Of a stretch of 64,000 nucleotides of DNA, positions 1-8,195 are shown one piece after another; position 1 is the first letter of the stretch; each line of letters starts with the position of its first letter. This DNA is from Arthrobacter sp. ISL-72 (GTDB lineage: Bacteria; Actinomycetota; Actinomycetes; Actinomycetales; Micrococcaceae). A program made the translations under genes and the position numbers. The stretch is taken from contig NZ_JAGGPP010000019.1 of the NCBI RefSeq assembly GCF_018613755.1, positions 1 through 64,000 of the forward strand, given 5' to 3'. The notes below the pieces were generated by a model. That model was not told where the DNA came from. It did no database searches and saw only the letters and a list, made by a program, of their open reading frames with translations.

Positions 1-117
1 ATTAATTCAGCAGGCTCCTAGGTGTGGCCCTCGCCGGCTGATGGGGGCAGGGATGGCCGGGACGCCGGCGGTGAATGCTGAGGGCCGCCGGTGAATCCGG
101 AGGGGCGCCGCATCCCG

Positions 118-123
118 TATCGT
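118..123 (+). promoter_or_regulatory. -10 box, putative leaderless promoter
   Basis: The hexamer TATCGT fits the actinobacterial TANNNT -10 consensus. It ends 6 nt before the ATG at 130, which would put the transcription start at or next to the start codon. No Shine-Dalgarno sequence precedes that ATG. Inferred from spacing only. Confidence 0.4.
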
Positions 124-129
124 TAAACG

Positions 130-501
130 ATGGTTACGCGACGTGAAGCAGCTCAGATCCTTGATATTCCGCTGGAGATGGCACATCGTCACGGTATCCC
201 TGCCAGGCTCTCGGAGGCCGAGCTGTCCGAGCTGCTGGACAATCCCCCGGCCTGGCTCGTCCAGTCCAAGGCCAACCGGACCGGCAAGCGCCCCGTCTGG
301 GTCCAGCTGACCTGCGCCGTCTGCGGGTTCTCGGAAGCCGCCCGGCCAAAGAAATGGTGGCCGCCGTTCACGTACGTCTGCTGCGCCCACCACGCACCCG
401 CAGACCTCCCGCCCGTGCTGCCGGGCCTGGTCCGCAGCGAATACGAGGGAATCGGGAGCCGCTTCGTCGGCATTGTCGACGTTGAAGTGCCCGCTTCCTG
501 A
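130..501 (+). CDS. Hypothetical protein with putative Cys/His metal-binding motif
   Basis: Encodes 123 aa; I do not recognise a named family. The first ~45 residues look helical and resemble a small helix-turn-helix (TRREAAQILDIPLEMAHRHG). The middle carries CAVC and, about 25 residues later, CCAHH, a spacing that could bind zinc like a small zinc ribbon. It has no signal peptide or membrane segment, so it is probably cytoplasmic. The ATG lacks a Shine-Dalgarno sequence and sits 6 nt after a TATCGT -10 box, so it may be translated from a leaderless transcript. Codon use is high-GC like its neighbours. A nucleic-acid-binding role is possible but is inference. Confidence 0.6.
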   Translation: MVTRREAAQILDIPLEMAHRHGIPARLSEAELSELLDNPPAWLVQSKANRTGKRPVWVQLTCAVCGFSEAARPKKWWPPFTYVCCAHHAPADLPPVLPGLVRSEYEGIGSRFVGIVDVEVPAS

Positions 502-594
502 CCGCCGAAGCCCAGCCGGTCCGCGGGACGGCCCACATGGCCAGGACGCCCCTGTGGAGCGCCCGGGGCAGTTACATTCGTGGCGAAACAGGCG

Positions 595-628
595 TACCTT
601 ACAAGCACGGGACCTATTCAGGGTCCCG
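595..628 (+). promoter_or_regulatory. -10 box and 5'UTR hairpin of small basic protein gene
   Basis: TACCTT at 595-600 is a candidate -10 box. It is followed by a 7-bp hairpin (CGGGACC at 608-614 with GGTCCCG at 622-628), just before the GGGAGG ribosome-binding site of the gene starting at 646. The hairpin could stabilise the leader or modulate translation; that is inference. Confidence 0.35.
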
Positions 629-645
629 ACGTGAGGGAGGGCGAC

Positions 646-780
646 ATGCCTGACAAATCGCCGCACCGGCAGGTCACCAAGAAATCGGACAAGACCATCA
701 AGCAAAAGAGGGCCGACAAGAAGTCCAAGCATGAGCTGGACTCACATGTGGACCCCGTAGCGCACATCAAGAAGCGCTGA
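646..780 (+). CDS. Small, highly basic hypothetical protein
   Basis: Encodes 44 aa, rich in Lys and Asp (MPDKSPHRQVTKKSDKTIKQ at the N-terminus), with no hydrophobic segment. The ATG at 646 is preceded by a strong GGGAGG ribosome-binding site, which favours it over the in-frame ATG at 580. A strong terminator follows within 60 nt, so this looks like a monocistronic gene. Similar short Lys-rich proteins are common in Arthrobacter-type genomes, but I know of no function. The charge pattern suggests an intrinsically disordered or nucleic-acid-associated protein; this is inference. Confidence 0.6.
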   Translation: MPDKSPHRQVTKKSDKTIKQKRADKKSKHELDSHVDPVAHIKKR

Positions 781-833
781 ACGCGGGGGCCATCGGCGGC
801 CGCTGACGGAGACCGGAACGGTGTCGAAAACAA

Positions 834-865
834 AAAAGGCCGGAAGCTTGCGCTTCCGGCCTTTT
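834..865. terminator. Bidirectional intrinsic terminator
   Basis: A perfect 14-bp stem (AAAAGGCCGGAAGC with its complement GCTTCCGGCCTTTT) closes a 4-nt loop and ends in a T run on both strands. It separates the small basic gene (plus) from the tmRNA gene (minus) and can serve both. Confidence 0.9.
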
Positions 866-900
866 GTACGGGGCGGGACACCGTTGCCGCTGTCCCAATA

Positions 901-1267
901 GTGGAGATGGGGGGAATTGAACCCCCGTCCGATGTCGTGTTGTCAGGGCTTCTCCGGGCGCAGTTTGCGTCGGATTTTCTCGGCCCCAGCTATCCTGCAA
1001 ACAGGTAGCTGATCCGGGCCCAGTCATTTAAGAGTCCCGTTCACCCCAATGACGAAGGTAAACAGCAGTGGCTATCTTAATGACGCCAGGATCCGGGACG
1101 ATAGCAATCCCGGGCTGACGGACTGTCTTACTGCTTAGGCAGCGAGAGCGAAGTCAGTGCGCGTTTGTTTGGCACTTATTGTTTTGCAGACAGCGTTTAC
1201 GAGATAATTCTGCATCCTCGGCCCGCTTCACCTGTCGCGACTAACATCGTCGAAACCGATCATCCCC
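901..1267 (-). ncRNA. ssrA: Transfer-messenger RNA (tmRNA)
   Basis: On the minus strand the RNA begins GGGGATG and ends with CATCTCC followed by the discriminator A, which pair as the tRNA-like acceptor stem. The T-arm GGGTTCAATTCCC is visible near the 3' end. The CCA end is not encoded. The reading frame at 1173-1138 encodes the tag AKQTRTDFALAA followed by TAA (1137-1135), a typical actinobacterial proteolysis tag ending in ALAA. tmRNA rescues ribosomes stalled on broken mRNAs and tags the nascent chain for degradation. smpB, its protein partner, lies about 125 nt upstream on the same strand. The bidirectional terminator at 834-865 ends the transcript. Confidence 0.97.
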
Positions 1268-1392
1268 GTATTTTGTTACCAAACCGGTCAGGACTGGAGC
1301 TCTACCGCCAACGGTTTCGCTCCCTTCCTTCCCGGACTACCAATCATAACGCACTGCTGACCGGAATCATTCCCGCACCGGTGACGGGCGTG

Positions 1393-1863
1393 TCAGCCCC
1401 GGTTCCGCTCCCGCATGACCCGCAGCGCCTCGCGCTTGTCCTGCTGCTCGCGGAGCGTTTGCCGCTTGTCGTATTCCTTTTTACCGCGGGCGACGCCGAT
1501 CTCCACTTTCGCCCTGCCGTCCAGAAAGTAGAGCTGCAGCGGAACGATGGTGAATCCGGATTCCCGGATCTTGTGCGAGATTTTGGTCAGTTCCTCACGG
1601 TGCAGCAGCAGTTTGCGCCGCCGCCGTGCGGAGTGGTTCGTCCAGCTCCCCTGGTTGTATTCAGGAATATGGATGCCCTCCATCCACAGTTCGTCGTTGT
1701 AGAACGTGCAGAAGCCGTCAACCATCGAGGCGTGGCCCTCACGGAGGGATTTCACTTCCGTCCCCATCAGGGCAATGCCGGCCTCGTAGGTGTCGAGGAC
1801 ATGGTAGTCATGCCGGGCCTTCCGGTTGGTGGCCACTACCTTACGGCCACTTTCTTTCGGCAC
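1393..1863 (-). CDS. smpB: SsrA-binding protein SmpB
   Basis: Encodes 156 aa, the usual SmpB length. It shows the family signature early (NRKARHDYHVLDTYEAGIAL and GTEVKSLREG) and the basic C-terminal tail (YDKRQTLREQQDKREALRVM) that inserts into the mRNA channel. SmpB binds tmRNA and places it in the A site of stalled ribosomes. The start is GTG, preceded by GAGGAG about 8 nt upstream. It lies downstream of the prfB-ftsE-ftsX-M23 genes and just upstream of ssrA, so the tmRNA system is encoded together. The same smpB-ftsX-ftsE-prfB order is known in mycobacteria. Confidence 0.97.
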   Translation of the reverse strand: MPKESGRKVVATNRKARHDYHVLDTYEAGIALMGTEVKSLREGHASMVDGFCTFYNDELWMEGIHIPEYNQGSWTNHSARRRRKLLLHREELTKISHKIRESGFTIVPLQLYFLDGRAKVEIGVARGKKEYDKRQTLREQQDKREALRVMRERNRG

Positions 1864-1988
1864 GGTAGAACTCCTCAGCTTCTGGTCTGGATGGTTGCCC
1901 CGGCCGGTGTGGCCAGGCGCTATTTAATTCTACGGCAGCCGCGGGGCGTCCCGTTGGAACCGGTCACCGCCGCAGCCGCACCCGAACG

Positions 1989-3377
1989 TCAGAGCAGGAT
2001 CATTGGGTCGACAGCCTGGCCGTTGAGCCAGGTCTCGAAGTGCGAGTGGCAGCCCGTTGAGTTACCGGTTGTTCCTGAATAGGCGATCAGCTGGCCCTGG
2101 CTCACCTGCTGGCCTAGCGAGACCACAACGCTGCTGTTGTGGTAGTAGATGGTGGTCAACGAGTTGCCCTGGACAACGCCGTGCGAAATTTTGACGTTGT
2201 TGCCGCCGCCGTCGTTGCTCCATCCCGCTGACACGACGGTGCCGGCCGCCGGAGCGTAGACCGGGGTGCCGCAGCTGGCCCCGAAATCAATGCCCGTGTG
2301 CATGTATCCGCCGGTGCCATAGAAGTCGACAGTGCCGGGCGGCGTCGCCCGCCATCCGAATCCTGAGGTGATGGGGACGTCGGCCGAGAACGGGTGCCGC
2401 AGCCCGAAGGCCGACGGCGGCCCCACCTGCGGAACGTAGGGTTGGGCTGCCTGTCCGGCTGCCCGTGCCGCGGCGGCGGCGGCCTCGGCGATGCGCCGCT
2501 GTTCAGCCTCCCACGCTTCGCGCAGTTTACGGTCGCGTTCGACGATTTCCGCCGCGACCGAATCCTGGGCGGCCTGCACCTTGGCGAGCTGGTTCTGGAT
2601 TCCGGGCTTCGCCGCCTGGAGTTCGTTGTTGAGGCGGGTGGTGTCAGCGATCAACTTGTCCACCTGTTCCTTCTTGGCGGCTGCCTCGTCACGGGCAGCC
2701 TTCTCCCGTGCCAGGGCGGCGTCGGCCTTGGCCTTGAGATCCTGGATCTCCGCTTCAACTGCCTGCAGGCGGGCCTGGGAATTGACGTTCGTTGCGTTCT
2801 GCTGGGACAGCTTGTCCATGGCGGAATTCTGGCTGCGCATGGCCTGGTCCGCGAGGTCCATGGTGTCCGTCAGGCTTCCGCCGCTTTTGGATCCAAAGAA
2901 AAGAGTGAGGTTTGACGGGACGCCGCCGGATTTGTAGGCCTGGGTGGCAATCTGGCCGATAAGCTTCTTGGTGTCCGCGATCTTCTGCTTGTCGGATTCA
3001 AGCTGCTGCGTGATCTTCGCTTTGTTCTGCTGCGCCAGATCCACACGCGCGGCCAATGCTTCGACCTCCTTGACTGCACTCGCGACCCGGCCCTGGGCCT
3101 CGAGCAACGCCTGCTGGGCTGCCGGGAGCTGTCCCTGGTAGACCACCAGGTCACCTGCGGCCTTGGCGATCTTCGCATCCACGAACTCAAGCGACTGCTG
3201 CACACGGGCGGCTTCGGCTTCGAGGGCTGCCTGCTTGTCTTCCAGCTCGTCTGCGAAAGCCACAGGCGTGGAGGCGCCTAGGCTCGCGGCAAGCATCAGT
3301 GCCAAGGCTGCGCTGACTACGCGGCTGCCACGCCCCGCTGACCGGAGCCGGCGGGCCTTGCGGTCCGATTGTGTCAT
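1989..3377 (-). CDS. Secreted coiled-coil M23 peptidoglycan endopeptidase, probable FtsEX partner
   Basis: Encodes 462 aa from the ATG at 3377, chosen because AAGGA lies 6 nt upstream; GTG at 3401 and ATG at 3383 are less well placed. The N-terminus has a basic stretch and a hydrophobic signal segment ending near STPVAFA. Residues ~40-310 are Ala/Glu/Gln/Lys-rich coiled coil. The C-terminal ~130 residues form an M23/LytM domain with the zinc ligands HTGIDFG and HSHFE intact. M23 enzymes cut peptide cross-links of peptidoglycan. The gene directly follows ftsX, an arrangement known for FtsEX-controlled hydrolases (EnvC in E. coli, PcsB or RipC elsewhere). Unlike EnvC, this one keeps its metal ligands, so it may cut the wall itself. 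Confidence 0.9.
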   Translation of the reverse strand: MTQSDRKARRLRSAGRGSRVVSAALALMLAASLGASTPVAFADELEDKQAALEAEAARVQQSLEFVDAKIAKAAGDLVVYQGQLPAAQQALLEAQGRVASAVKEVEALAARVDLAQQNKAKITQQLESDKQKIADTKKLIGQIATQAYKSGGVPSNLTLFFGSKSGGSLTDTMDLADQAMRSQNSAMDKLSQQNATNVNSQARLQAVEAEIQDLKAKADAALAREKAARDEAAAKKEQVDKLIADTTRLNNELQAAKPGIQNQLAKVQAAQDSVAAEIVERDRKLREAWEAEQRRIAEAAAAAARAAGQAAQPYVPQVGPPSAFGLRHPFSADVPITSGFGWRATPPGTVDFYGTGGYMHTGIDFGASCGTPVYAPAAGTVVSAGWSNDGGGNNVKISHGVVQGNSLTTIYYHNSSVVVSLGQQVSQGQLIAYSGTTGNSTGCHSHFETWLNGQAVDPMILL

Positions 3378-3404
3378 GGTCATTCCTTCGTTGTTTTGCA
3401 CAGC

Positions 3405-4319
3405 CTAAACCCGCAAATATCTACGTAAGGTCAAGAGAGACGAAATTCCAGCCAAGGTTGCGCCAAGTCCGATCAAGGCCGGAATCAATATCAAGGTCTG
3501 CGCCGGAGAGATAAACGGTGTGTCCGGATACTGCTTGGACATATACTCACCGAGGAAGAAATGGGCCACTGCCCAGAGCGTGCCGGAAGCCAGCGCCGCG
3601 CCGATTACCGCGGCGATGACGCCTTCAAGAACGAACGGCAGCTGAATAACGATCTTGGAGGCGCCGACCAATCGCATGATTCCGGTCTCGCGGCGCCTGC
3701 TGAAGGCGGAGAGCCGGATGGTGGTGGCGATGAGCAGGATGGCGCAGACGATCATCACGCCGGCGATGATGACGGCGACGAGTGATGCTGCGTTCATCAC
3801 CGAGAAGAGCCGCTCCAGCACCTGGCGCTGGTCGATCACCGTCTCCACGCCGGGCTGCGAGGAAAAGGTCTCACTGATGATCTGGTATTTTTCCGGATCC
3901 TTCATGTTGATCCGGAAGGAGGCCGGCAGCTGGTCCGGCGTCACCGAGTCCACGATCGGCGAGTTGGAGAACTGCTCCTTGAAGTGCTTGTAGGCGTCGT
4001 CCTTGGACTCGAACTGAAAGTCGTTGATGTACTGCGCAACAGCGGGCGATTCCAGCAGCGTGCGCAGGTTCTCCTGCTGTTCGGGGGTGGCCGAACCGGT
4101 AGCGCAACCGGCCGCCGTCGAGCCTTCACCGCAGAGGAAGATCGCCACCTGGACCTTGTCGTACCAGTACCCCTTCATCTGGTTGATCTGCAGCTGGAGC
4201 ATGCCGGCGGCACCGACGAATGTCAGCGACACGAAAGTCACCAGAATCACCGATACCACCATCGACAGGTTGCGCCGGAGCCCGCTGCCGATCTCGCTGA
4301 GGATGAAAGCCAGCCTCAC
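3405..4319 (-). CDS. ftsX: Cell division ABC transporter permease FtsX
   Basis: Encodes 304 aa. One transmembrane helix near residues 20-45 is followed by a large extracellular loop (~45-170) and three C-terminal membrane segments, the FtsX topology. The cytoplasmic coupling segment reads [16 protein letters not shown], typical of the FtsX/LolE fold. With FtsE it forms a type VII (mechanotransmission) ABC complex that activates wall hydrolases at the septum. Its start overlaps the ftsE stop by 4 nt (ATGA), implying translational coupling. The M23 endopeptidase gene follows 27 nt downstream and is its likely partner. Confidence 0.96.
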   Translation of the reverse strand: MRLAFILSEIGSGLRRNLSMVVSVILVTFVSLTFVGAAGMLQLQINQMKGYWYDKVQVAIFLCGEGSTAAGCATGSATPEQQENLRTLLESPAVAQYINDFQFESKDDAYKHFKEQFSNSPIVDSVTPDQLPASFRINMKDPEKYQIISETFSSQPGVETVIDQRQVLERLFSVMNAASLVAVIIAGVMIVCAILLIATTIRLSAFSRRRETGIMRLVGASKIVIQLPFVLEGVIAAVIGAALASGTLWAVAHFFLGEYMSKQYPDTPFISPAQTLILIPALIGLGATLAGISSLLTLRRYLRV

Positions 4320-5113
4320 AGCGCCTCCCCCGTCTGGGAAGGGAAGGATCCGTCGCCGGGATCCTCCTCGGGATTGTCGGGGCGCCCGCTGGCGTCCTTG
4401 AGACGCCGCGACTGCCCGACAACCGGAATCATTGAGGTGTACAGGGCCCGCGCCTCGTCACGGATGACAACACCGTTCCGGAGTTCCACCACGCGTTTGC
4501 GCATCTCGTTGACAATGTCGTCGTCGTGGGTCGCCATTACAACGGTGGTGCCGTTCTGGTTGATCTTGTCCAGGACGCCCATGATGCCCATCGACGTTGT
4601 GGGGTCCAGGTTTCCGGTGGGCTCGTCCGCCAGGAGGATCCCCGGACGGTTGACCACTGCCCGGGCGATCGCCACGCGCTGCTGTTCACCGCCGGAGAGC
4701 TCGTGCGGCATGCGGTGCTCCTTGCCTTCAAGACCCACCGTCTTGAGGACTTCCGGGACCGTGTCCCGGATGATGCTGCGGCTCTTGCCGATGACCTGCA
4801 TGGCGAAGGCAACGTTCGCGAAGACATTTTTTTGCGGGAGAAGCCTGAAGTCCTGGAACACGACGCCGATTCCGCGCCGCAGCCGCGGGACGCGCCAGCT
4901 GGAAATGTTCGCCACGTTTTGGCCCGCGACGTACACAGCGCCGGAGGTGGCCCGGTCTTCCTTGAGCACGAGGCGGAGGAACGTGGATTTGCCGGAACCC
5001 GAGGCGCCCACGAGGAATGCGAACTCACCACGGTCGATTTCAAGGTTGACAGAGTCCAGCGCGGGCCGGGTCGTCTGGTCATAGACCTTGGTGACATTTT
5101 CGAAACGGATCAT
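4316..5113 (-). CDS. ftsE: Cell division ABC transporter ATP-binding protein FtsE
   Basis: Encodes 265 aa starting at [12 protein letters not shown]. The longer reading frame upstream (to 5218) is unlike the family and is not used. Walker A is GASGSGKST, the ABC signature is [14 protein letters not shown] and Walker B ends in [12 protein letters not shown]. The ~35-residue C-terminal tail after the usual FtsE end is polar and is an extension relative to the typical ~229 aa. FtsE powers conformational changes in FtsX that switch on peptidoglycan hydrolysis during division. The gene overlaps ftsX by 4 nt. Confidence 0.96.
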   Translation of the reverse strand: MIRFENVTKVYDQTTRPALDSVNLEIDRGEFAFLVGASGSGKSTFLRLVLKEDRATSGAVYVAGQNVANISSWRVPRLRRGIGVVFQDFRLLPQKNVFANVAFAMQVIGKSRSIIRDTVPEVLKTVGLEGKEHRMPHELSGGEQQRVAIARAVVNRPGILLADEPTGNLDPTTSMGIMGVLDKINQNGTTVVMATHDDDIVNEMRKRVVELRNGVVIRDEARALYTSMIPVVGQSRRLKDASGRPDNPEEDPGDGSFPSQTGEAL

Positions 5114-5207
5114 TGCCCTAAGAACCCTGCAGACATGGCTGAATGAACCCCGTACTGCAGCCGGTGCACGGGCTTTCTTTTGGGGGAAGTAGAGCTCCGG
5201 CTCCTCG

Positions 5208-5213
5208 ACTATA
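5208..5213 (-). promoter_or_regulatory. Candidate -10 box upstream of ftsE
   Basis: On the minus strand the hexamer TATAGT matches the TANNNT consensus and lies about 95 nt upstream of the ftsE ATG, inside the 215-bp prfB-ftsE gap. No convincing -35 box is seen at 17-18 nt. If used, ftsE-ftsX-M23 would have a promoter separate from prfB. Confidence 0.35.
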
Positions 5214-5328
5214 CGCACGCGTACCTGTGGAAAAGCGGGAGTTCAGGGGCGTGTCGCATGATTCAGCCAGCGAATGTACTACCCGCCTGCGATTCATCCT
5301 AAGGCGGTTCACCCCGGCGCGGTCCATC

Positions 5329-6444
5329 CTAGTCGGCGGCGTTGCGGTTGTCGGTGCGCCAGCGGATTCCGGCGTCAATGAAATCGTCGATCTCGCCGTC
5401 GAACACTGCGGAGGTGTTGCCGACTTCGTGATCTGTGCGGAGGTCTTTGACCATCTGGTAAGGGTTCAGCACGTACGAGCGCATCTGGTCGCCCCACGAT
5501 GCCTTAACATCCCCGGCAAAGGCCTTCTTTTCCGCGTCTTCCTGCTCCTTCTTGAGCAGCAGCAGCCGGGACTGGAGGACGCGCATCGCCGCTGCCCGGT
5601 TCTGGAGCTGGGATTTTTCGTTCTGCATGGACACAACCGTCCCGGTGGGAATGTGCGTCAGGCGCACTGCCGAGTCGGTGGTGTTCACCGACTGGCCGCC
5701 CGGCCCCGAGGACCGGAAGACATCCACGCGGATTTCGTTGTCCGGGATATCAATGGAGTCCGTCTGCTCAATCAGCGGGATCACTTCCACCGCCGCGAAG
5801 GACGTCTGGCGGCGGCCCTGGTTGTCGAAGGGGCTGATGCGGACCAGGCGGTGCGTGCCCGCTTCGACACTCAGCGTGCCGAAGGCGTAAGGAGCATTGA
5901 CCTCGAAGGTGGCGGATTTGAGCCCGGCCTCTTCGGCGTATGAGGTGTCCATGATGGTGGTCGGGTAACCGTGGCGTTCCGCCCAGCGCAGGTACATCCG
6001 GAGTAGCATCTCGGCGAAGTCCGCGGCATCAACGCCGCCGGCGCCTGCACGGATGCTAACCACCGCTTCACGCTCGTCGAACTCACCGGACAGAAGCGTC
6101 ACCACTTCGAGGTCCTTCAGCGACTTCCGGATGGACTCAAGCTCTGCGGCGGCCTCGCCCATGGAGTCGGCGTCGTCCTCGTCCTGGCCGAGCTCCACCA
6201 GGACTTCGAGGTCGTCAATCCTGGCAACCAGCCTATTGAGGCGTTCCAATTCGCTCTGGCGGTGGGAAAGCCTGGAGGTGATCTTCTGTGCGGCCGCCGG
6301 ATCGTCCCAGAGGTTGGGCTCACCCGCGCGTTCGCTCAGTTCGGCGATGTCTTCCTTCAGCTCCTCAACATTCGAGACGTTTTCGATGGAGGAGTACGTG
6401 GCGCGCAGAGCGCGGATTTCTGCGGAAAAATCAATTTGAGCCAT
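5329..6444 (-). CDS. prfB: Peptide chain release factor 2
   Basis: Encodes 371 aa, full length for RF2. It contains the RF2-type stop-codon recognition tripeptide SPF ([14 protein letters not shown]) and the catalytic GGQ motif ([10 protein letters not shown]). RF2 terminates translation at UGA and UAA. The frame is open from the ATG, so the programmed +1 frameshift found in many bacterial prfB genes is absent, as is common in Actinobacteria. No Shine-Dalgarno sequence is seen. A minus-strand TAGGCT at 6459-6454 ends 9 nt before the ATG, so a very short or absent leader is possible. Confidence 0.97.
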   Translation of the reverse strand: MAQIDFSAEIRALRATYSSIENVSNVEELKEDIAELSERAGEPNLWDDPAAAQKITSRLSHRQSELERLNRLVARIDDLEVLVELGQDEDDADSMGEAAAELESIRKSLKDLEVVTLLSGEFDEREAVVSIRAGAGGVDAADFAEMLLRMYLRWAERHGYPTTIMDTSYAEEAGLKSATFEVNAPYAFGTLSVEAGTHRLVRISPFDNQGRRQTSFAAVEVIPLIEQTDSIDIPDNEIRVDVFRSSGPGGQSVNTTDSAVRLTHIPTGTVVSMQNEKSQLQNRAAAMRVLQSRLLLLKKEQEDAEKKAFAGDVKASWGDQMRSYVLNPYQMVKDLRTDHEVGNTSAVFDGEIDDFIDAGIRWRTDNRNAAD

Positions 6445-6487
6445 GGTTGTTAAAGCCTACGCTATCCTTCCCAGCCGCCTGCACCGG

Positions 6488-6967
6488 CTACCGGACGAGC
6501 CGGGAACGCGCGGTGGAAGCCGCTTGGATCGGGATTCCGTCCGGGATCAGGAAGTTCACGATCGGAGGATGTACTTCCGCGGTCAGCACGACGACGGCGG
6601 TGGAGCCGTCGGGGCTGCCGGTCTCCGGCGCGACGGCGAGCCCGTCGAACCTGCCATAGGCGCCGTTCCGGCTCAGGTAGTCCGCCGCCACGCTGCGCAC
6701 CCTGCCGGCGTTGAGCACTGCGGAAGGGCTGCCGCCGCCGGTTTCAACCTGGCCCAGCGTGTAGCTGTCCGCTGCCGCCACGGACGCTCCGTCTGCCGCG
6801 GACAGCAGCTTTTTGTGTTCCAGGTACAGAGTGGACGCGGCCATGACTGCCGAGGTCACCAGAAGAGCCAGGAGAACGAAGCCGATGATCAGGACCATGA
6901 TCTGCCCGGTCTCCGCTTTGTGTTCAGTGTCCCGATCTTGTTCAGTGTCCCGATCTTGCGACCTCAC
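6488..6967 (-). CDS. TadG-like pilus assembly protein (Tad locus)
   Basis: Encodes 159 aa. A charged N-terminus is followed by a single transmembrane helix (MVLIIGFVLLALLVTSAVMA) preceded by TGQ, the layout of TadG/Flp-associated minor pseudopilins with a short cytoplasmic leader. The remainder is predicted extracellular and contains the small-residue-rich SAADGASVAAAD typical of the Rv3655c/TadG-like group. It overlaps the upstream TadE-like gene by 4 nt and is the last gene of the tad operon. The N-terminal leader holds a duplicated QDRDTE/DRDTEH unit caused by an 18-bp tandem repeat. Likely role: minor pilin or pilus-biogenesis protein. Confidence 0.75.
   Translation of the reverse strand: MRSQDRDTEQDRDTEHKAETGQIMVLIIGFVLLALLVTSAVMAASTLYLEHKKLLSAADGASVAAADSYTLGQVETGGGSPSAVLNAGRVRSVAADYLSRNGAYGRFDGLAVAPETGSPDGSTAVVVLTAEVHPPIVNFLIPDGIPIQAASTARSRLVR
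6921..6956. repeat. 18-bp perfect tandem duplication (2 copies)
   Basis: The 18-nt unit tgttcagtgtcccgatct occurs twice back to back (6921-6938 and 6939-6956) inside the start of the TadG-like gene. It keeps the frame and duplicates six residues in the cytoplasmic leader. It could vary by replication slippage. Confidence 0.95.
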
Positions 6968-7452
6968 CGGAACCGTCCCACAATCTGGGTCGCTGAAGCA
7001 TCGAGCTCGCTTGCGTTGAGCTGGAACGAATCGCTGAACGGCACAAAGGGCAAGGGGACGCTGAGGTGGACGGTGATGGTCACGGCCGACCCTGGGGCGA
7101 GGCAGTCCGCAGGCTGGCAGCTTGCGTCCATCCGGACGTTGCCCGCCGGGTGCCCGTAGTCGGCGAGGGCGAGCATGACTGCCTGCTCGGCGGCCGCGCG
7201 GCCGCTTTCCGCGTCGGGCTGGGCAACATATACCTTGGCGGCCTGGTCTGCAGCTCCCACCACGGCGAATGCCCCGCCCTGGATCTGTCCCACGGTGATG
7301 ATGAAGTACACCAGGGGAACCATGAGGAGAAGGGCCAGGAAGGTGAATTCGACGACGGCGCTCCCCTGCTCGCCGCTCGTTGCTTCCCCGCTCCCGGCAC
7401 TGCAGAGTCCGCTTGCCGGCCCGGCCGCGCGTCTACGGCTGGATGGCGGCAT
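6964..7452 (-). CDS. TadE-like pilus protein
   Basis: Encodes 162 aa. After a ~30-residue leader the motif GSAVVEFTFLALLLMVPLVYF gives the TadE signature (a conserved Glu five residues after the Gly of GSAVVEF, at the start of the hydrophobic helix). The rest, with a CQPADC pair that may form a disulfide, is predicted outside. TadE-family proteins are minor pseudopilins processed by a prepilin peptidase and needed for Flp/Tad pili. It overlaps the preceding tadE-like gene by 20 nt and the following one by 4 nt, so all are translationally coupled. Confidence 0.82.
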   Translation of the reverse strand: MPPSSRRRAAGPASGLCSAGSGEATSGEQGSAVVEFTFLALLLMVPLVYFIITVGQIQGGAFAVVGAADQAAKVYVAQPDAESGRAAAEQAVMLALADYGHPAGNVRMDASCQPADCLAPGSAVTITVHLSVPLPFVPFSDSFQLNASELDASATQIVGRFR

Positions 7453-7879
7453 GGCCTTTTACCTCCAGGGACTCCCGGGGACCGATCAGGCCGATCACCG
7501 GCAACGGCGCCCTGACAGTCACCTCCAACGCGCGGATTCCTTGATAGGTCACTTCCGAAGTGGTGACGTCCCGGGCGAATTCGGCGTTCAGCGCCAATCC
7601 GATCAGCTCGACGGAACGCTCCCGCGCATCGGCGGCGTTCCGGTCAGCGAGTGTGCCATACCTTGCGCCTGAGGCTGCAGCGTCGATCAGTGTATTGCGG
7701 ACATGCAGGACCAACGTCAGCTGGATAACCGCCAGGAAGAACATGGTCAGGAGGGTGCCGACGAGGACAAAGTCCACGACGGCGGAGCCCCGCTCGCGCG
7801 GTGACGTGCAGTCGCCTTTAGCCGGTTCTTCAATGCTCCGGCTAACTGCCTCGCCCGCCTCCGCGACCGCTGTAGGCAT
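7433..7879 (-). CDS. TadE-like pilus protein
   Basis: Encodes 148 aa. It has the same architecture as its downstream neighbour: a ~30-residue hydrophilic leader, the boundary RGSAVVDF, one transmembrane helix (FVLVGTLLTMFFLAVIQLTL) and a ~90-residue extracellular part. Here Asp replaces the usual Glu in the VVEF motif. The hydrophobic helix and the following HVRNTLIDAAASGARYG are typical of TadE (PF07811). It starts 3 nt after the pilin-like gene and belongs to the same operon. Having two TadE genes plus a TadG-like gene is usual for actinobacterial Tad loci. Confidence 0.85.
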   Translation of the reverse strand: MPTAVAEAGEAVSRSIEEPAKGDCTSPRERGSAVVDFVLVGTLLTMFFLAVIQLTLVLHVRNTLIDAAASGARYGTLADRNAADARERSVELIGLALNAEFARDVTTSEVTYQGIRALEVTVRAPLPVIGLIGPRESLEVKGHAAIQP

Positions 7880-7882
7880 GTA

Positions 7883-8134
7883 CTAGTTTCCGACCTTGTC
7901 CATGGCCTGGTTGAACAGCCCCTCCAGGGCAGGTCCGGCCAACGCCAGCAGGGCTGCGACCAGCACTGCCGACATAAGTGTGATCATCACCCAGCCAGGC
8001 ACGTCCCCTCGTTCTGGATGGTCGGAGGCCCGGGAAACCCTCCCGCGCGCTGCTGAAACTGAAGCGTCTAATGGCCGGCGCAGCAGGGCGCATGCGTGAA
8101 TCAGGGCAAAAGCGCGGATTCCGAGGTGTTTCAT
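7883..8134 (-). CDS. Small Flp-pilin-like membrane protein
   Basis: Encodes 83 aa from the ATG at 8134, chosen over an upstream in-frame start because GGAAG precedes it by a few nt. The N-terminal half is basic. After ERGDVPGW comes one hydrophobic helix (VMITLMSAVLVAALLALAGP) and a short tail. Size, topology and position between tadC and the tadE genes fit the Flp major pilin or the short actinobacterial membrane protein (DUF4244-like) found at this place. No classic Flp GXXXXEY motif is visible, so the pilin assignment rests mainly on context. Confidence 0.65.
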   Translation of the reverse strand: MKHLGIRAFALIHACALLRRPLDASVSAARGRVSRASDHPERGDVPGWVMITLMSAVLVAALLALAGPALEGLFNQAMDKVGN

Positions 8135-8195
8135 TGAACTTCCATTCTGTGGTTCCGGCTGAACGTTGTTGTTAGGTACGGGCGGTCCTGACTGG

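Noticed and set aside
900..960. Stand-alone tRNA gene
   Set aside because: The T-arm and acceptor sequence belong to the 3' tRNA-like domain of the tmRNA.
1165..2082. Plus-strand open frame covering ssrA and smpB
   Set aside because: It runs antisense through a clear tmRNA gene and a clear smpB gene, so it is not a gene.
5329..6444. Programmed frameshift in prfB
   Set aside because: The frame is continuous from ATG to stop and no internal in-frame UGA is present.
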